Shown piece after piece: positions 7,175-15,699 of a DNA stretch of 43,808 nt. Made by a program: the position numbers and the translations under genes. Every line of letters starts with the position of its first letter. Within the stretch, counting starts at the first letter, position 1. The DNA lies in contig JAVCBZ010000051.1 in the NCBI GenBank assembly GCA_030765735.1, positions 1 through 43,808 on the forward strand, given 5' to 3'. The notes under the pieces were generated by a model. That model did no database searches. It saw only the letters and a program-made list of their open reading frames with translations, and was not told where the DNA came from. This DNA comes from Candidatus Susulua stagnicola. GTDB lineage: Bacteria; Omnitrophota; Gorgyraeia; Duberdicusellales; 4484-171.

Positions 7175-7780
7175 ATGAAGAATAAAGATAAAAAGAATAA
7201 GGATGCCAAGGATAAAGACCTAAAGGATAAAGACCTAAAGGAAAAAGACTTAAAGGAAAAGGATATTAATAATAAAGACATCAAGATAGAAGATAAGATT
7301 AAACCGGTTGAAGAAAAGCAAAGTTATCAAGAGCTTTGGGACAAGTATGTTAGGCTTGGAGCTGAGTTTGACAATTATAAGAAAAGATCATTCAAAGAGA
7401 AGATTGATTTTATGAAATTTGCCAATGAAGGGCTTATTGTTGAACTTTTAAGTATTTTGGATAATTTTGAAAGAGGCATAAAATCAGTTGAAACCAAAAA
7501 AGATTATGATCTTTTGCATCAAGGCGTGGATATGATTTCTAAACAGTTACATAGCTTGCTTGAGACTAAGGGTTTAAGCAGAATAAAAGCGGTTGGACAG
7601 AAGTTTGACCCTCATCAGCATGAGGCTGTTGAAGTAGTAGATGGAGATGATGAAGGTACTGTTATTGAAGAATTACAATCAGGTTATTTGCTCAGTGGAC
7701 GAATTATTAGACCGGCAAAGGTAAAGGTTGCAAAAGTTAAACAGACAAATGAGGAAGATAATGAGAATAAGGATGAATGA
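7175..7780 (+). CDS. grpE: Nucleotide exchange factor GrpE
   Basis: Exchange factor for DnaK. The long helix (LWDKYVRLGAEFDNYKKRSF) and the C-terminal beta wing (GQKFDPHQHEAVEVVDGDDE, GYLLSGRIIRPAKVKVAK) are canonical. The first 45 residues are an extreme Lys/Asp/Glu repeat (KDKDLKDKDLKEKDLKEKD) encoded by near-identical 15-base units. Such charged tails are common before the GrpE helix, but the DNA-level repetition is striking. It starts 7 bases after hrcA. Confidence 0.93.
   Translation: MKNKDKKNKDAKDKDLKDKDLKEKDLKEKDINNKDIKIEDKIKPVEEKQSYQELWDKYVRLGAEFDNYKKRSFKEKIDFMKFANEGLIVELLSILDNFERGIKSVETKKDYDLLHQGVDMISKQLHSLLETKGLSRIKAVGQKFDPHQHEAVEVVDGDDEGTVIEELQSGYLLSGRIIRPAKVKVAKVKQTNEEDNENKDE
7181..7275 (+). 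repeat. AAGGATAAAGACCTA-type tandem repeat at the grpE 5' end
   Basis: Four degenerate 15-base units of the form AAGGATAAAGACCTA / AAGGAAAAAGACTTA encode repeated KDKDL or KEKDL. The AAG GAT AAA codon phase is the same as in the repeats in hisI and miaB. Confidence 0.7.
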
Positions 7781-7808
7781 GTAGATGAGTGAAAACTCAT
7801 ATACTCAT
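7777..7808 (+). other. GAAA-capped stem-loop between grpE and dnaK
   Basis: ATGAGTAGATGAGT (7777-7790) pairs with ACTCATATACTCAT (7795-7808) at 13 of 14 positions around a GAAA tetraloop. It overlaps the grpE stop codon. There is no U-run, so this looks like an mRNA processing or stability hairpin, not a terminator. Confidence 0.6.
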
Positions 7809-7846
7809 CCGCTGATTAACTCATACAAATTAAAAAAAGGAGAAAC

Positions 7847-9772
7847 ATGGCAAAAGTAATAGGAATCGATTTAGGAACATCAAATTCATCAGCAGCCGTA
7901 ATGGAAGGCGGTAGGCCGAGCATTATCCCTTCAGCTGAAGGTGCTGGGGTTGCAAGCGGTAAAGCTTTTCCTTCAGTAGTTTCTTTCACAAAGGATGGTC
8001 AACGATTAGTTGGCGAACCAGCAAAAAGACAAGCAGCAGTTAACCCTGAAGGTACTGTTCTAGCTGCTAAAAGAAAGATTGGAACAGATTTTAAATTTAA
8101 TGTTTATGGAAATGAATATACGCCTCAGCAAATTTCAGCATTTATTTTACAAAAGATAAAAGCTGATGCTGAAAGCTATCTTGGTGATACAGTTAAGGAT
8201 GCAGTTATTACTGTGCCAGCTTATTTTAATGACAATCAAAGACAAGCAACCAAGGATGCTGGCGCAATTGCTGGTTTGAATGTACTTAGAATTATCAATG
8301 AGCCCACAGCAGCTTGTCTAGCTTATGGATTAAACAAAGTAGGTAAAGAGTTAAAAATCATGGTATTTGACTTTGGTGGTGGAACGCTAGATGTTACTGT
8401 AATGGAAATGTGGTCAGAAGGGGGCTTTAAAGTTTTGGCAACTCATGGAGATACTCATCTTGGTGGAACTGATATGGATAATACTTTGATTGATTACATA
8501 GCAGAAGATTTTAAAAACCAATCGGGGATAGATTTAAGAAAGGATAAGATGGCAATGCAAAGATTGCGTGAAGCTGCTGAGAAAGCAAAAATAGAACTTT
8601 CTAGCACTCTTGCTACAGACATCAACTTACCTTTTATAACTGCTGATTCTAATGGGCCTAAGCATCTTACTATGACAATAAACAGGGCTAAAGTAGAAGA
8701 ATTAGTAATGGCAATAGTTAGTAAGTGCAAAACACCATTGGAAAGTGCTATGAAAGATGCTAAACTTTCCGCTGCTGATATTGATAAGGTTATTATGGTA
8801 GGTGGACCTACTCGAATGCCAATTGTCCAGAAGTTTGTTGAAGATTATGTTGGCAAGAAAATTGAGCGGGGTATAGATCCAATGGAGTGTGTTTCAATGG
8901 GGGCAGCAGTTCAGGCATCAATAATTACTGGAGACACTAAAGATGTTCTTCTATTGGATGTTACTCCACTTTCCTTAGGTATAGAGACATTAGGGGGAGT
9001 ATTTACTAAGCTTATCGATAGAAATACTACTATTCCTACTAAGAAAAGCCAGATTTTTTCAACTGCAGAAGATAATCAGCCAGCAGTAACAATTAGAGCA
9101 TTGCAGGGAGAAAGACAGATGGCAACGGATAATACTGAACTAGGTAGGTTTGATTTAGTTGGTATACCAGCTGCTACTCGTGGTGTTCCTCAGATTGAAG
9201 TTACCTTTGATATAGATACTAATGGTATAGTCCATGTACATGCTAAGGATAAGGGAACCGGGAAAGAGCAGTCCATAAAAATAACTGCACCTGATAAACT
9301 GTCTGATGATGACATTGAGAAAATGGTTAAGGAAGCTGAAAAGTTTGCTGAAGATGACAAAACTAAAAAAGAAAGCGTTGAGTTAAGGAATAAGGCTGAT
9401 ACAGCAGTTTATTCTACTGAGAAATCGTTAAAAGATTTTGGAGATAAAGTATCAGATGATGATAAGAAAAAGATCCAGGAAAAATTGGATATTCTAAAAG
9501 AAATACTTAAAAAGTCTGATGTTGGTAAAGAAGAAATTCAAAAAGCCTTAGATGAGCTTACTCAAGCATCACATAAATTAGCTGAGCAAATCTATAAGGC
9601 AAGCGCTGAAGCTAATAAAGATCAAACAGCAGGCGCTGAAGCTAATAAAGATCAAGCAGCAGGTGCTGGGCAACAAGGTCCAGAGGCTGAAGCAACACAA
9701 CCAGGAAATCAAGAAAATAAACCTGGGCCAGATGATGTTGTTGATGCTGAGTACAAAGAAGAGGGTAAGTAG
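7847..9772 (+). CDS. dnaK: Chaperone DnaK (Hsp70)
   Basis: Full-length 641-residue Hsp70. The ATPase domain has IGIDLGTSNS, the phosphate-2 loop VFDFGGGTLDVT and MVGGPTRMPIVQKFV. The linker DVLLLDVTPLSLGIETLGG leads to the substrate-binding domain. The lid ends in a low-complexity tail containing a direct repeat (AEANKDQ twice) and the usual acidic terminus DDVVDAEYKEEGK. It works with GrpE and DnaJ, encoded on either side. AAAGGAG lies before the ATG. Confidence 0.98.
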   Translation: MAKVIGIDLGTSNSSAAVMEGGRPSIIPSAEGAGVASGKAFPSVVSFTKDGQRLVGEPAKRQAAVNPEGTVLAAKRKIGTDFKFNVYGNEYTPQQISAFILQKIKADAESYLGDTVKDAVITVPAYFNDNQRQATKDAGAIAGLNVLRIINEPTAACLAYGLNKVGKELKIMVFDFGGGTLDVTVMEMWSEGGFKVLATHGDTHLGGTDMDNTLIDYIAEDFKNQSGIDLRKDKMAMQRLREAAEKAKIELSSTLATDINLPFITADSNGPKHLTMTINRAKVEELVMAIVSKCKTPLESAMKDAKLSAADIDKVIMVGGPTRMPIVQKFVEDYVGKKIERGIDPMECVSMGAAVQASIITGDTKDVLLLDVTPLSLGIETLGGVFTKLIDRNTTIPTKKSQIFSTAEDNQPAVTIRALQGERQMATDNTELGRFDLVGIPAATRGVPQIEVTFDIDTNGIVHVHAKDKGTGKEQSIKITAPDKLSDDDIEKMVKEAEKFAEDDKTKKESVELRNKADTAVYSTEKSLKDFGDKVSDDDKKKIQEKLDILKEILKKSDVGKEEIQKALDELTQASHKLAEQIYKASAEANKDQTAGAEANKDQAAGAGQQGPEAEATQPGNQENKPGPDDVVDAEYKEEGK

Positions 9773-9788
9773 TTAAGTCATAAATCAT

Positions 9789-9827
9789 AACCTATAATTC
9801 ATAGATATACTTTATGGATTATAGGTT
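9789..9827 (+). other. Stem-loop between dnaK and dnaJ
   Basis: AACCTATAATTCAT (9789-9802) pairs with ATGGATTATAGGTT (9814-9827) with one G-U pair, followed by TTAAATT. It could attenuate read-through into dnaJ or protect the 3' end of the dnaK message. Confidence 0.55.
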
Positions 9828-9856
9828 TTAAATTAGGAATTGGTGAAGCTTTAGTA

Positions 9857-10948
9857 ATGAGTGCCACAAAAGATTATTATGATATTTTGGGATTGGTTAA
9901 AGGTGCTGGTGATGAAGAAATTAAAAAATCCTATCGGCAATTAGCCATGAAACATCACCCTGATCGGGTTGAATCTAGCAAGAAGAAAGAAGCTGAGGAG
10001 AAATTTAAAAAAATTTCTGAAGCTTATGCTGTTTTAAGTGACCCTCAGAAAAAACAACTTTATGATCAATATGGTCATGCTGGAATTGATTCCCGCTATA
10101 CTACTGAAGATATTTTTCGAGGTACAGACTTTTCAAGCTTTTTTGGTGGTGGTGGAGGAGGAATAAGCGATATCATTGACCAGCTTTTCGGTGGTTCTGG
10201 GTTTAGTAGTTCGGGAAGAGGCAGTCGGAGAAGAGCTGGCGAAGATATGCAACTTCAAGTAAATATAACTCTAGAAGATGTAAGTATTGGGGTAGAAAAA
10301 AATATTACTTTTAATCGTTATGACCAATGTGGAGCTTGTAAGGGTAGTGGTGCTGAGCCTGGATCATCAAAAGAAACTTGTACAACCTGTAGAGGTTCTG
10401 GACAAGTTCGTGCTGGTTTAGGAGGGTTTATAAATTTTGCTCAAGCTTGCCCAAGTTGTGGCGGAGAAGGAAAAGTTATTAAAAATCCTTGTCGGGCTTG
10501 TTCTGGCCAAGGAATAAAAGCTGGTAGTAAAAAACTTCAAGTTAGTATTCCTAAAGGGGTAGATACTGGGTCAATCTTAAGATTAAAAAGTGAGGGAAAT
10601 TTTGGTGATGGCGGCAGAGGTGACGTATATGTTTATATAAATGTTCGTCCTCATGCTACATTTGCAAGAGATAGAGATAATATTCATTGTAAGGTTAAGA
10701 TAGGAGCGCTACAAGCCGTTTTAGGTACTGAGATAGATGTTCCGACTTTGTATGGAAAAGTTGAAATGAAAATTCCAGCAGGTACTCAACCTAGTACAGT
10801 GTTTAGATTAAAAAATAAAGGAGTTACTAATTTACGTAGTAGGCGTATTGGTGATGAGCTAGTAGTAGTTGAAATAAACATACCGACAAAATTATCTTAT
10901 CAAGAGAAGAAATTATTTAAGGAATTAGCAAAGTTGCGAAATCGATAG
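9857..10948 (+). CDS. dnaJ: Co-chaperone DnaJ (Hsp40)
   Basis: The J domain (residues about 5-72) carries the HPD motif in MKHHPDR and stimulates the DnaK ATPase. A Gly/Phe-rich stretch (FFGGGGGGISD, FGGSGFSS) follows. Four zinc-binding repeats are present: CGACKGSG, CTTCRGSG, CPSCGGEG and CRACSGQG. The C-terminal client-binding domains are complete. The 363-residue length is normal. The ribosome site is weak, which fits lower expression than dnaK. Confidence 0.96.
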   Translation: MSATKDYYDILGLVKGAGDEEIKKSYRQLAMKHHPDRVESSKKKEAEEKFKKISEAYAVLSDPQKKQLYDQYGHAGIDSRYTTEDIFRGTDFSSFFGGGGGGISDIIDQLFGGSGFSSSGRGSRRRAGEDMQLQVNITLEDVSIGVEKNITFNRYDQCGACKGSGAEPGSSKETCTTCRGSGQVRAGLGGFINFAQACPSCGGEGKVIKNPCRACSGQGIKAGSKKLQVSIPKGVDTGSILRLKSEGNFGDGGRGDVYVYINVRPHATFARDRDNIHCKVKIGALQAVLGTEIDVPTLYGKVEMKIPAGTQPSTVFRLKNKGVTNLRSRRIGDELVVVEINIPTKLSYQEKKLFKELAKLRNR

Positions 10949-10962
10949 TAAAGAAGTATAAT
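10934..10962 (+). promoter_or_regulatory. Promoter for the fmdB-like gene
   Basis: -35 TTGCGA (10934-10939), 17 bases, -10 TATAAT (10957-10962), then AGGAG before the ATG at 10978. It overlaps the end of dnaJ, so fmdB-DUF1015-accD may be transcribed apart from the heat-shock genes. Confidence 0.55.
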
Positions 10963-10977
10963 CTATAGGAGAGTAGA

Positions 10978-11280
10978 ATGCCAACGTATGAATATCAATG
11001 TTTAAACTGTAATATTAATTTTGAAGCTTTTCAAAAAATGAGTGATGAAGCTCTTAAAGAATGTCCTCAATGCCATGGCAAGGTAAAGAGATTGATTAGT
11101 TCTGGCGCAGGAATAATTTTCAAGGGCAAAGGGTTTTATGCTACCGATTACAAAAAGTCTAGTGCATCTGATGCAAAGACAGAAGTAAATCCCGTTAAAG
11201 AAAGTCCTCCCTCTAACGGGATAAATGCCCCTTGTTCAGGGTGCGATCAATCTGCATGTAAAGAAAAAAACAAGGAGTAG
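10978..11280 (+). CDS. FmdB-family zinc ribbon protein
   Basis: The N-terminal CxxC...CxxC ribbon MPTYEYQCLNCNINFEAFQ / CPQCHGKVKRLIS and the GFYATDY motif define the FmdB putative regulatory family, whose exact role is unknown. Residues about 71-82 are encoded by a palindromic CCCGTTA repeat that has entered the variable tail. A C-terminal cysteine cluster (CSGCDQSAC) closes the 100-residue protein. It is followed after two bases by the DUF1015 gene. Confidence 0.85.
   Translation: MPTYEYQCLNCNINFEAFQKMSDEALKECPQCHGKVKRLISSGAGIIFKGKGFYATDYKKSSASDAKTEVNPVKESPPSNGINAPCSGCDQSACKEKNKE
11189..11222. repeat. CCCGTTAGA-type palindrome within the fmdB-like gene
   Basis: ATCCCGTTAAAG (11189-11200) pairs with CTCTAACGGGAT (11211-11222) at 11 of 12 positions around a 10-base loop. 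It shares its core with the palindromes at 18184-18237 and 40424-40455 and is read in frame as coding sequence. Confidence 0.7.
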
Positions 11281-11282
11281 TT

Positions 11283-12482
11283 ATGAAGTCTTTTGTGGTT
11301 AAGCCTTTTTGTGCAACTTATTATAACCCTTCAACTACTAAAAATTATTCGAATGTTATTTGTCCTCCCTATGATGTTATTAATTCAAAACAATTAAGTC
11401 TTTTAAGAAAGAAATCTCCTTATAATTTTTCTCATATCCTTCTTGCTGATAAGAATAATTACCAAGAAAAAGGTTCTTTGTTAAAGAAATGGGTTAAGCA
11501 GGGAGTATTGGTTGATGATGAGGACGAAAGTTATTATCTTTATGAGCAAAAATTTAGCGTTGAAGGTAAAACTTTTATGCGTTTTGGTCTCCTGTCTCTG
11601 TTGCAAATGGATGGAAAAGGTATTTTTCCTCATGAGCATACTTTGAGCGCGCCTAAAGTAGATAGAAAAAAAATCATAAAAGCAACTAAGGCTAATTTGA
11701 GTCCGATATTTATTATTGCCAGTAAGCGTTTAGAAGAGTTTGCAAAGGTTTACAAAATTTATTCTAAGAAGAAACCTTTGTTTGAATTTAAGGATAGCGA
11801 TAATAATCCAAATCGGGTGTGGAAAATATCTGACAAGAAACATATAACTGAACTTGGTAAAGCAATAAATAAATGTCAGCTAACTATAGCTGATGGCCAT
11901 CATCGCTTTGAGATAAGCTATGATTATTTTAAAAAGAATAAGAATAAATTTAAAGATCTTAATTGCGTTTTAGCCTATGTTACAGATTGCCAAAATGGCT
12001 TAAATATCATGCCTACTCATAGAGTAGTTACAATGGAGACTAAAGACAAAGAGTTTTTTGAAAAATTAGATCAATATTTTAAGATTGAGAAGGTTGCTCA
12101 AAGTGGTCTTGCCAAGAAATTAAAAAGCTATTCTGGATTTAATTTAGGAATTTGTAAGAAAGGTGAGTGTTATTTTTTAAGTTTAAAGAATAAGTCGACT
12201 TTAAATAAAATACCTAATAAATTATATCGAGAGCTTGATACTTATCTCTTGCATCAATTAGTTTTACCTTTATTTAAAACTAAAGGTGCAATCGAGTATA
12301 CTCATAGTCTTGGTGAAGCAAAAAAAATGGCTGCTAAGGGTAAAGTTGCGTTTATACTAAGAGCTGTGCCTTTAGAAGCTGTATTTAAAATAGCAAGTCA
12401 GGGTTTTAGGTTGCCCCAGAAGTCAACATATTTTTATCCAAAGGTTGCTTCAGGGGTTATAATAAGGAGGTTTAAACCTTGA
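11283..12482 (+). CDS. DUF1015 family protein
   Basis: Recognised by VICPPYDVI near the N-terminus, FPHEHTLSAPK, and the central ADGHHRFE motif. These are constant in DUF1015 proteins, which often lie near serine biosynthesis genes and may act as kinases or hydrolases. The function is not established. The length of 399 residues is normal. The TGA stop overlaps the TTG start of accD, and the gene contains the strong ribosome site used by accD. Confidence 0.85.
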   Translation: MKSFVVKPFCATYYNPSTTKNYSNVICPPYDVINSKQLSLLRKKSPYNFSHILLADKNNYQEKGSLLKKWVKQGVLVDDEDESYYLYEQKFSVEGKTFMRFGLLSLLQMDGKGIFPHEHTLSAPKVDRKKIIKATKANLSPIFIIASKRLEEFAKVYKIYSKKKPLFEFKDSDNNPNRVWKISDKKHITELGKAINKCQLTIADGHHRFEISYDYFKKNKNKFKDLNCVLAYVTDCQNGLNIMPTHRVVTMETKDKEFFEKLDQYFKIEKVAQSGLAKKLKSYSGFNLGICKKGECYFLSLKNKSTLNKIPNKLYRELDTYLLHQLVLPLFKTKGAIEYTHSLGEAKKMAAKGKVAFILRAVPLEAVFKIASQGFRLPQKSTYFYPKVASGVIIRRFKP

Positions 12483-13318
12483 GGATATTCAAGAAACCTT
12501 TTGGTGATAATCCTAATAAGAAAAGAAAAAGTATTCCTGAAGGGCTATGGAGTAAATGCTCTAAGTGCTCTCATTTAATTTTTAGTAAAAGTTTAAGAGA
12601 AAATTTAAAAGTTTGTCCTAAATGTGATTATCATTTTCCTATTACTTGTTGGCACAGGATAGATTTACTTGTTGATCCTAATAGCTTTATCGAATTAGCT
12701 GGAAATTTAGATTCTGTTGATTCTTTAAAATTTTCTGGACCGAAGACTTATCAACAAAAATTAGAAGAAGCAAAAGAACAAACTGGATTAAAATCCGCTG
12801 CAATTGTTGGCGAAGCTAAGCTTGATAATAAAGAAATATCTTTAGCTGTTACGGATTCTCGTTTTATTATGGGTTCAATGGGGTCAGTGGTTGGAGAAAA
12901 GATCACTATTATCATTGAGAACGCTTTAGCTAAAAAGACGCCATTGATAATTATCTCTGGATCAGGTGGCGGTGCTAGAATGTATGAAGGTATGTTAAGT
13001 CTTATGCAAATGGCAAAAACTAGTGGAGCGTTGTCTTGTCTTAAGAAGGGGAATGTGCCATTTATTTCTGTCTTAACCCATCCAACCATGGCTGGGATAA
13101 TGGCTTCATTTGCTGGGTTAGGAGATATTACTATTGCCGAACCTGGTGCCTTGATTGGTTTTACTGGTCCAAGAGTGATAAAACAAACGATAAAACAGGA
13201 TTTACCTAAAGGATTTCAAACTTCGGAATTCAATTTAGAACATGGGCTTATAGATTTAGTCGTACATAGGAAAGAATTAAGAGCCACTATTTCAAAGTTA
13301 ATATATTATTTGACTTAA
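12479..13318 (+). CDS. accD: Acetyl-CoA carboxylase carboxyltransferase subunit beta
   Basis: Beta subunit of the carboxyltransferase that makes malonyl-CoA for fatty acid synthesis. The zinc ribbon (CSKCSHLIF ... CPKCDYHF, residues about 27-52) is characteristic. The crotonase-fold core has GSMGSVVGEK, SGSGGARMYEG and PTMAGIMASFAGLGDI. The start is TTG at 12479, supported by AAGGAGG eight bases upstream. No accA is seen nearby, so the alpha subunit must be encoded elsewhere. Confidence 0.93.
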   Translation: MRIFKKPFGDNPNKKRKSIPEGLWSKCSKCSHLIFSKSLRENLKVCPKCDYHFPITCWHRIDLLVDPNSFIELAGNLDSVDSLKFSGPKTYQQKLEEAKEQTGLKSAAIVGEAKLDNKEISLAVTDSRFIMGSMGSVVGEKITIIIENALAKKTPLIIISGSGGGARMYEGMLSLMQMAKTSGALSCLKKGNVPFISVLTHPTMAGIMASFAGLGDITIAEPGALIGFTGPRVIKQTIKQDLPKGFQTSEFNLEHGLIDLVVHRKELRATISKLIYYLT

Positions 13319-13338
13319 ACTTAGTTTAAAATTATAAT
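13310..13338 (+). promoter_or_regulatory. Promoter of the ABC ATPase gene
   Basis: -35 TTGACT (13310-13315), 17 bases, -10 TATAAT (13333-13338). The ATG at 13347 lies only eight bases past the -10 box and has no Shine-Dalgarno sequence. The transcript is therefore probably leaderless, like that of miaB. Confidence 0.7.
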
Positions 13339-13346
13339 TTTAGCTT

Positions 13347-14450
13347 ATGGCAGAAGTAAAATTAAAAAACATAAATAAAGTCTATAAGGGTGATATCTTA
13401 GCCGTTCGAGATATAAATCTTGATATTAAAGATCGAGAATTTGTAGTTTTTGTTGGTCCTTCTGGTTGCGGAAAATCTACTACCTTAAGAATGATAGCTG
13501 GCCTAGAAACTGCTTCTAAGGGAGAGGTTTATATCGGGGATAGATTAGTTAACGATATACCACCTAAAGATCGTAATATTGCTATGGTTTTTCAAGATTA
13601 CGCTCTATATCCGCATATGGATGTTTACGATAACATGTCTTTTGCTTTAAAATTACGTAATTATCCAAAAAAAGATATTGATAAACGGGTAAAAGATGCT
13701 GCTGAAATTTTAGGTATTAGCCACTTAATCAATAGGAGACCGAGAGACATCTCTGGTGGTGAGCGTCAAAGGGTTGCTGTGGGTAGAGCTATTGTAAGGA
13801 AGCCTTGTGTTTTTCTTTTTGATGAACCTTTAAGCAATTTGGATGCTAAGATGCGAGTGCAAATGCGTACTGAAATTCATAAGTTACATTTAAAAATTCA
13901 GACTACAATGATTTATGTTACTCACGATCAGACTGAAGCCATGACTTTAGGGAATCGCATTGCTGTTATGAGAGATGGTAAGATTTTACAATTCGATAAC
14001 CCCTTGAATGTTTATAATAATCCGGTAAGTAAATTTGTTGGCGGGTTTATTGGCTCGCCTCCAATGAATTTTATAAACGGAAATATTATTAAAAAAGATG
14101 GTAGTTTGTATTTCAACGAAGGTAGCTTTAAAGTAAAAGTATTAGAACAGATGTATCCAGAATTAGAAAAGTATATTGGTAAAAAAATTATTTTTGGCAT
14201 TCGTCCAGAAAATATATATGATAAACTTTTTGCTTCATATTCAACAGCTGATAATACTTTAATGGCTTTTTGTGATGTTATAGAAACAATGGGTTCAAAA
14301 AACCATCTTTATCTTTCTGTCGGGAGTCATACTATTATTGCAGTGGTTAATGCTTCAAATAAGCCTACTATTGGTAGTACTGTAGAGGTAGTTTTTGACA
14401 TGAAAAAGGTTCATTTTTTTAACCCTTCAACAGAATATACTATTGTATAA
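13347..14450 (+). CDS. Sugar-type ABC transporter ATP-binding protein (MsmX/UgpC/MalK-like)
   Basis: Nucleotide-binding subunit of a carbohydrate importer. Walker A GPSGCGKST is at residues 37-45, the Q loop in MVFQDYALYPHM, the signature ISGGERQRVAVGRA, Walker B VFLFDEPLSNLDAK and the switch His in YVTHDQTEAM. A C-terminal OB/TOBE-like regulatory domain follows from about residue 235. No permease or binding-protein genes adjoin it, so it may be a shared ATPase serving several transporters, as MsmX does in Bacillus. The last eight bases overlap the next gene. Confidence 0.9.
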   Translation: MAEVKLKNINKVYKGDILAVRDINLDIKDREFVVFVGPSGCGKSTTLRMIAGLETASKGEVYIGDRLVNDIPPKDRNIAMVFQDYALYPHMDVYDNMSFALKLRNYPKKDIDKRVKDAAEILGISHLINRRPRDISGGERQRVAVGRAIVRKPCVFLFDEPLSNLDAKMRVQMRTEIHKLHLKIQTTMIYVTHDQTEAMTLGNRIAVMRDGKILQFDNPLNVYNNPVSKFVGGFIGSPPMNFINGNIIKKDGSLYFNEGSFKVKVLEQMYPELEKYIGKKIIFGIRPENIYDKLFASYSTADNTLMAFCDVIETMGSKNHLYLSVGSHTIIAVVNASNKPTIGSTVEVVFDMKKVHFFNPSTEYTIV

Positions 14451-15699
14451 TCCTTTTACTTCTATAATTTTATTTTCTATTATTGCCATTATTTTTAGTT
14501 TTCTCCTTTTGGGTAAAATTAACCTCACAATATTTTTCTTATCAATCCTAGTTGTTGGAATATCATTTTTTATTTTTTATAAATTAAAGTTAGGTTTATT
14601 AGCTCGAAGCAAGAGTGAACTTGAAGCTGAAGAGGAGAAGATTAACCTTTTATCTGAAAACATTTCTGCTAAGAGAGAGGCTATGAAATTTCTTCCTCAA
14701 ATTCGTCGAAAAGCTATTTTTCTTTTTAATATTTCTCAAGGATTAATCGAATTAACTAATCGTGATCAAATTCATGATTTTATTATTAATGCATTAGGTG
14801 AGCTTTTTCCTCAAGCCGATAGTATATTGTATTTTAGTTTTGATAAGGAGAAAGACTCCTTAACTTTGCTACGTTCCCTAAAGCGCAAATATTCATTAAT
14901 TAAAGAAAAGAAGGGGGGGACTATAGATAAATGGGTATTGCGTCAAAATCGTTCTTTATTAATTGAAGACTTAACTAAAGATTTTCGTTTTGATGTGAAT
15001 AGCCTTGCAGCCTACAATGATCGCGGTGCGCAATCTTTTATTATTAGTCCGCTTTCTATAGGACGTCGTATTTTAGGTGTTGTTAGAGTTGAGAGTGGTA
15101 TACCATCAAATTTCACCCTTGATGATTTACGTTTTTTACGTAATATTTGTGATTTAGGGACTGTAGCTCTAGAAAGAGCTAATCTTTTTGCCAAAGCACA
15201 AGATTTAGCAATAAAGGATTCATTAACGACTCTATATTTAAGAGAATATTTCTTTAAGCGAATGGAAGAAGAACTTAATCAAGCTCGGGCTAAAGGAAGT
15301 AAGGTAGGAGTTATTATGCTCGATATTGATGACTTTAAAAAGATTAATGACAACTATGGGCACATTGTTGGAGATTTTGTATTGAAGAGACTGGCTAGAA
15401 TCTTAATCAATGTTGTTGGAGGAGGAGGTAATATTGTTTGTCGTTTTGGTGGTGAAGAATTTATTATTTCGATTCCTGAATGTAAGGAAAAAGAACTATT
15501 AGCTATTGGAGATGAAATTCGTAAAAAAATCGAAGGAGCTGGTTTGACTTTTCGACGGAAAAAAATAAATTTTACAGTTTCTCTAGGAGCTATACTTGCT
15601 CCCGATGAAGATGAAGATACTAAAAAGTTAATTCGTAGAGTAGACAAATTACTATATAAAGCAAAAAAAGAAGGAAAAAATAAATTATGTTTTTCTTAA
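14443..15699 (+). CDS. Membrane-anchored GAF-GGDEF diguanylate cyclase
   Basis: Two N-terminal membrane helices (residues about 5-22 and 27-47) are followed by a coiled segment, a GAF-like domain (about 85-250, GGTIDKWVLRQNRSLLIEDL) and a GGDEF domain. The active-site loop is GGEEF at residues 336-340, preceded by MLDIDDFKKINDNYGH, so cyclic-di-GMP synthesis is expected. No RxxD inhibitory site is evident before GGEEF. The start is TTG at 14443 inside the ABC gene, with no clear ribosome site, so the first residues are uncertain. It overlaps the next GGDEF gene. Confidence 0.82.
   Translation: MYNPFTSIILFSIIAIIFSFLLLGKINLTIFFLSILVVGISFFIFYKLKLGLLARSKSELEAEEEKINLLSENISAKREAMKFLPQIRRKAIFLFNISQGLIELTNRDQIHDFIINALGELFPQADSILYFSFDKEKDSLTLLRSLKRKYSLIKEKKGGTIDKWVLRQNRSLLIEDLTKDFRFDVNSLAAYNDRGAQSFIISPLSIGRRILGVVRVESGIPSNFTLDDLRFLRNICDLGTVALERANLFAKAQDLAIKDSLTTLYLREYFFKRMEEELNQARAKGSKVGVIMLDIDDFKKINDNYGHIVGDFVLKRLARILINVVGGGGNIVCRFGGEEFIISIPECKEKELLAIGDEIRKKIEGAGLTFRRKKINFTVSLGAILAPDEDEDTKKLIRRVDKLLYKAKKEGKNKLCFS

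Noticed and set aside
14443..14480. Alternative later start for the first GGDEF protein
   Set aside because: No ATG or GTG with a ribosome site is found before the second membrane helix, so the TTG at 14443 is retained with low certainty.
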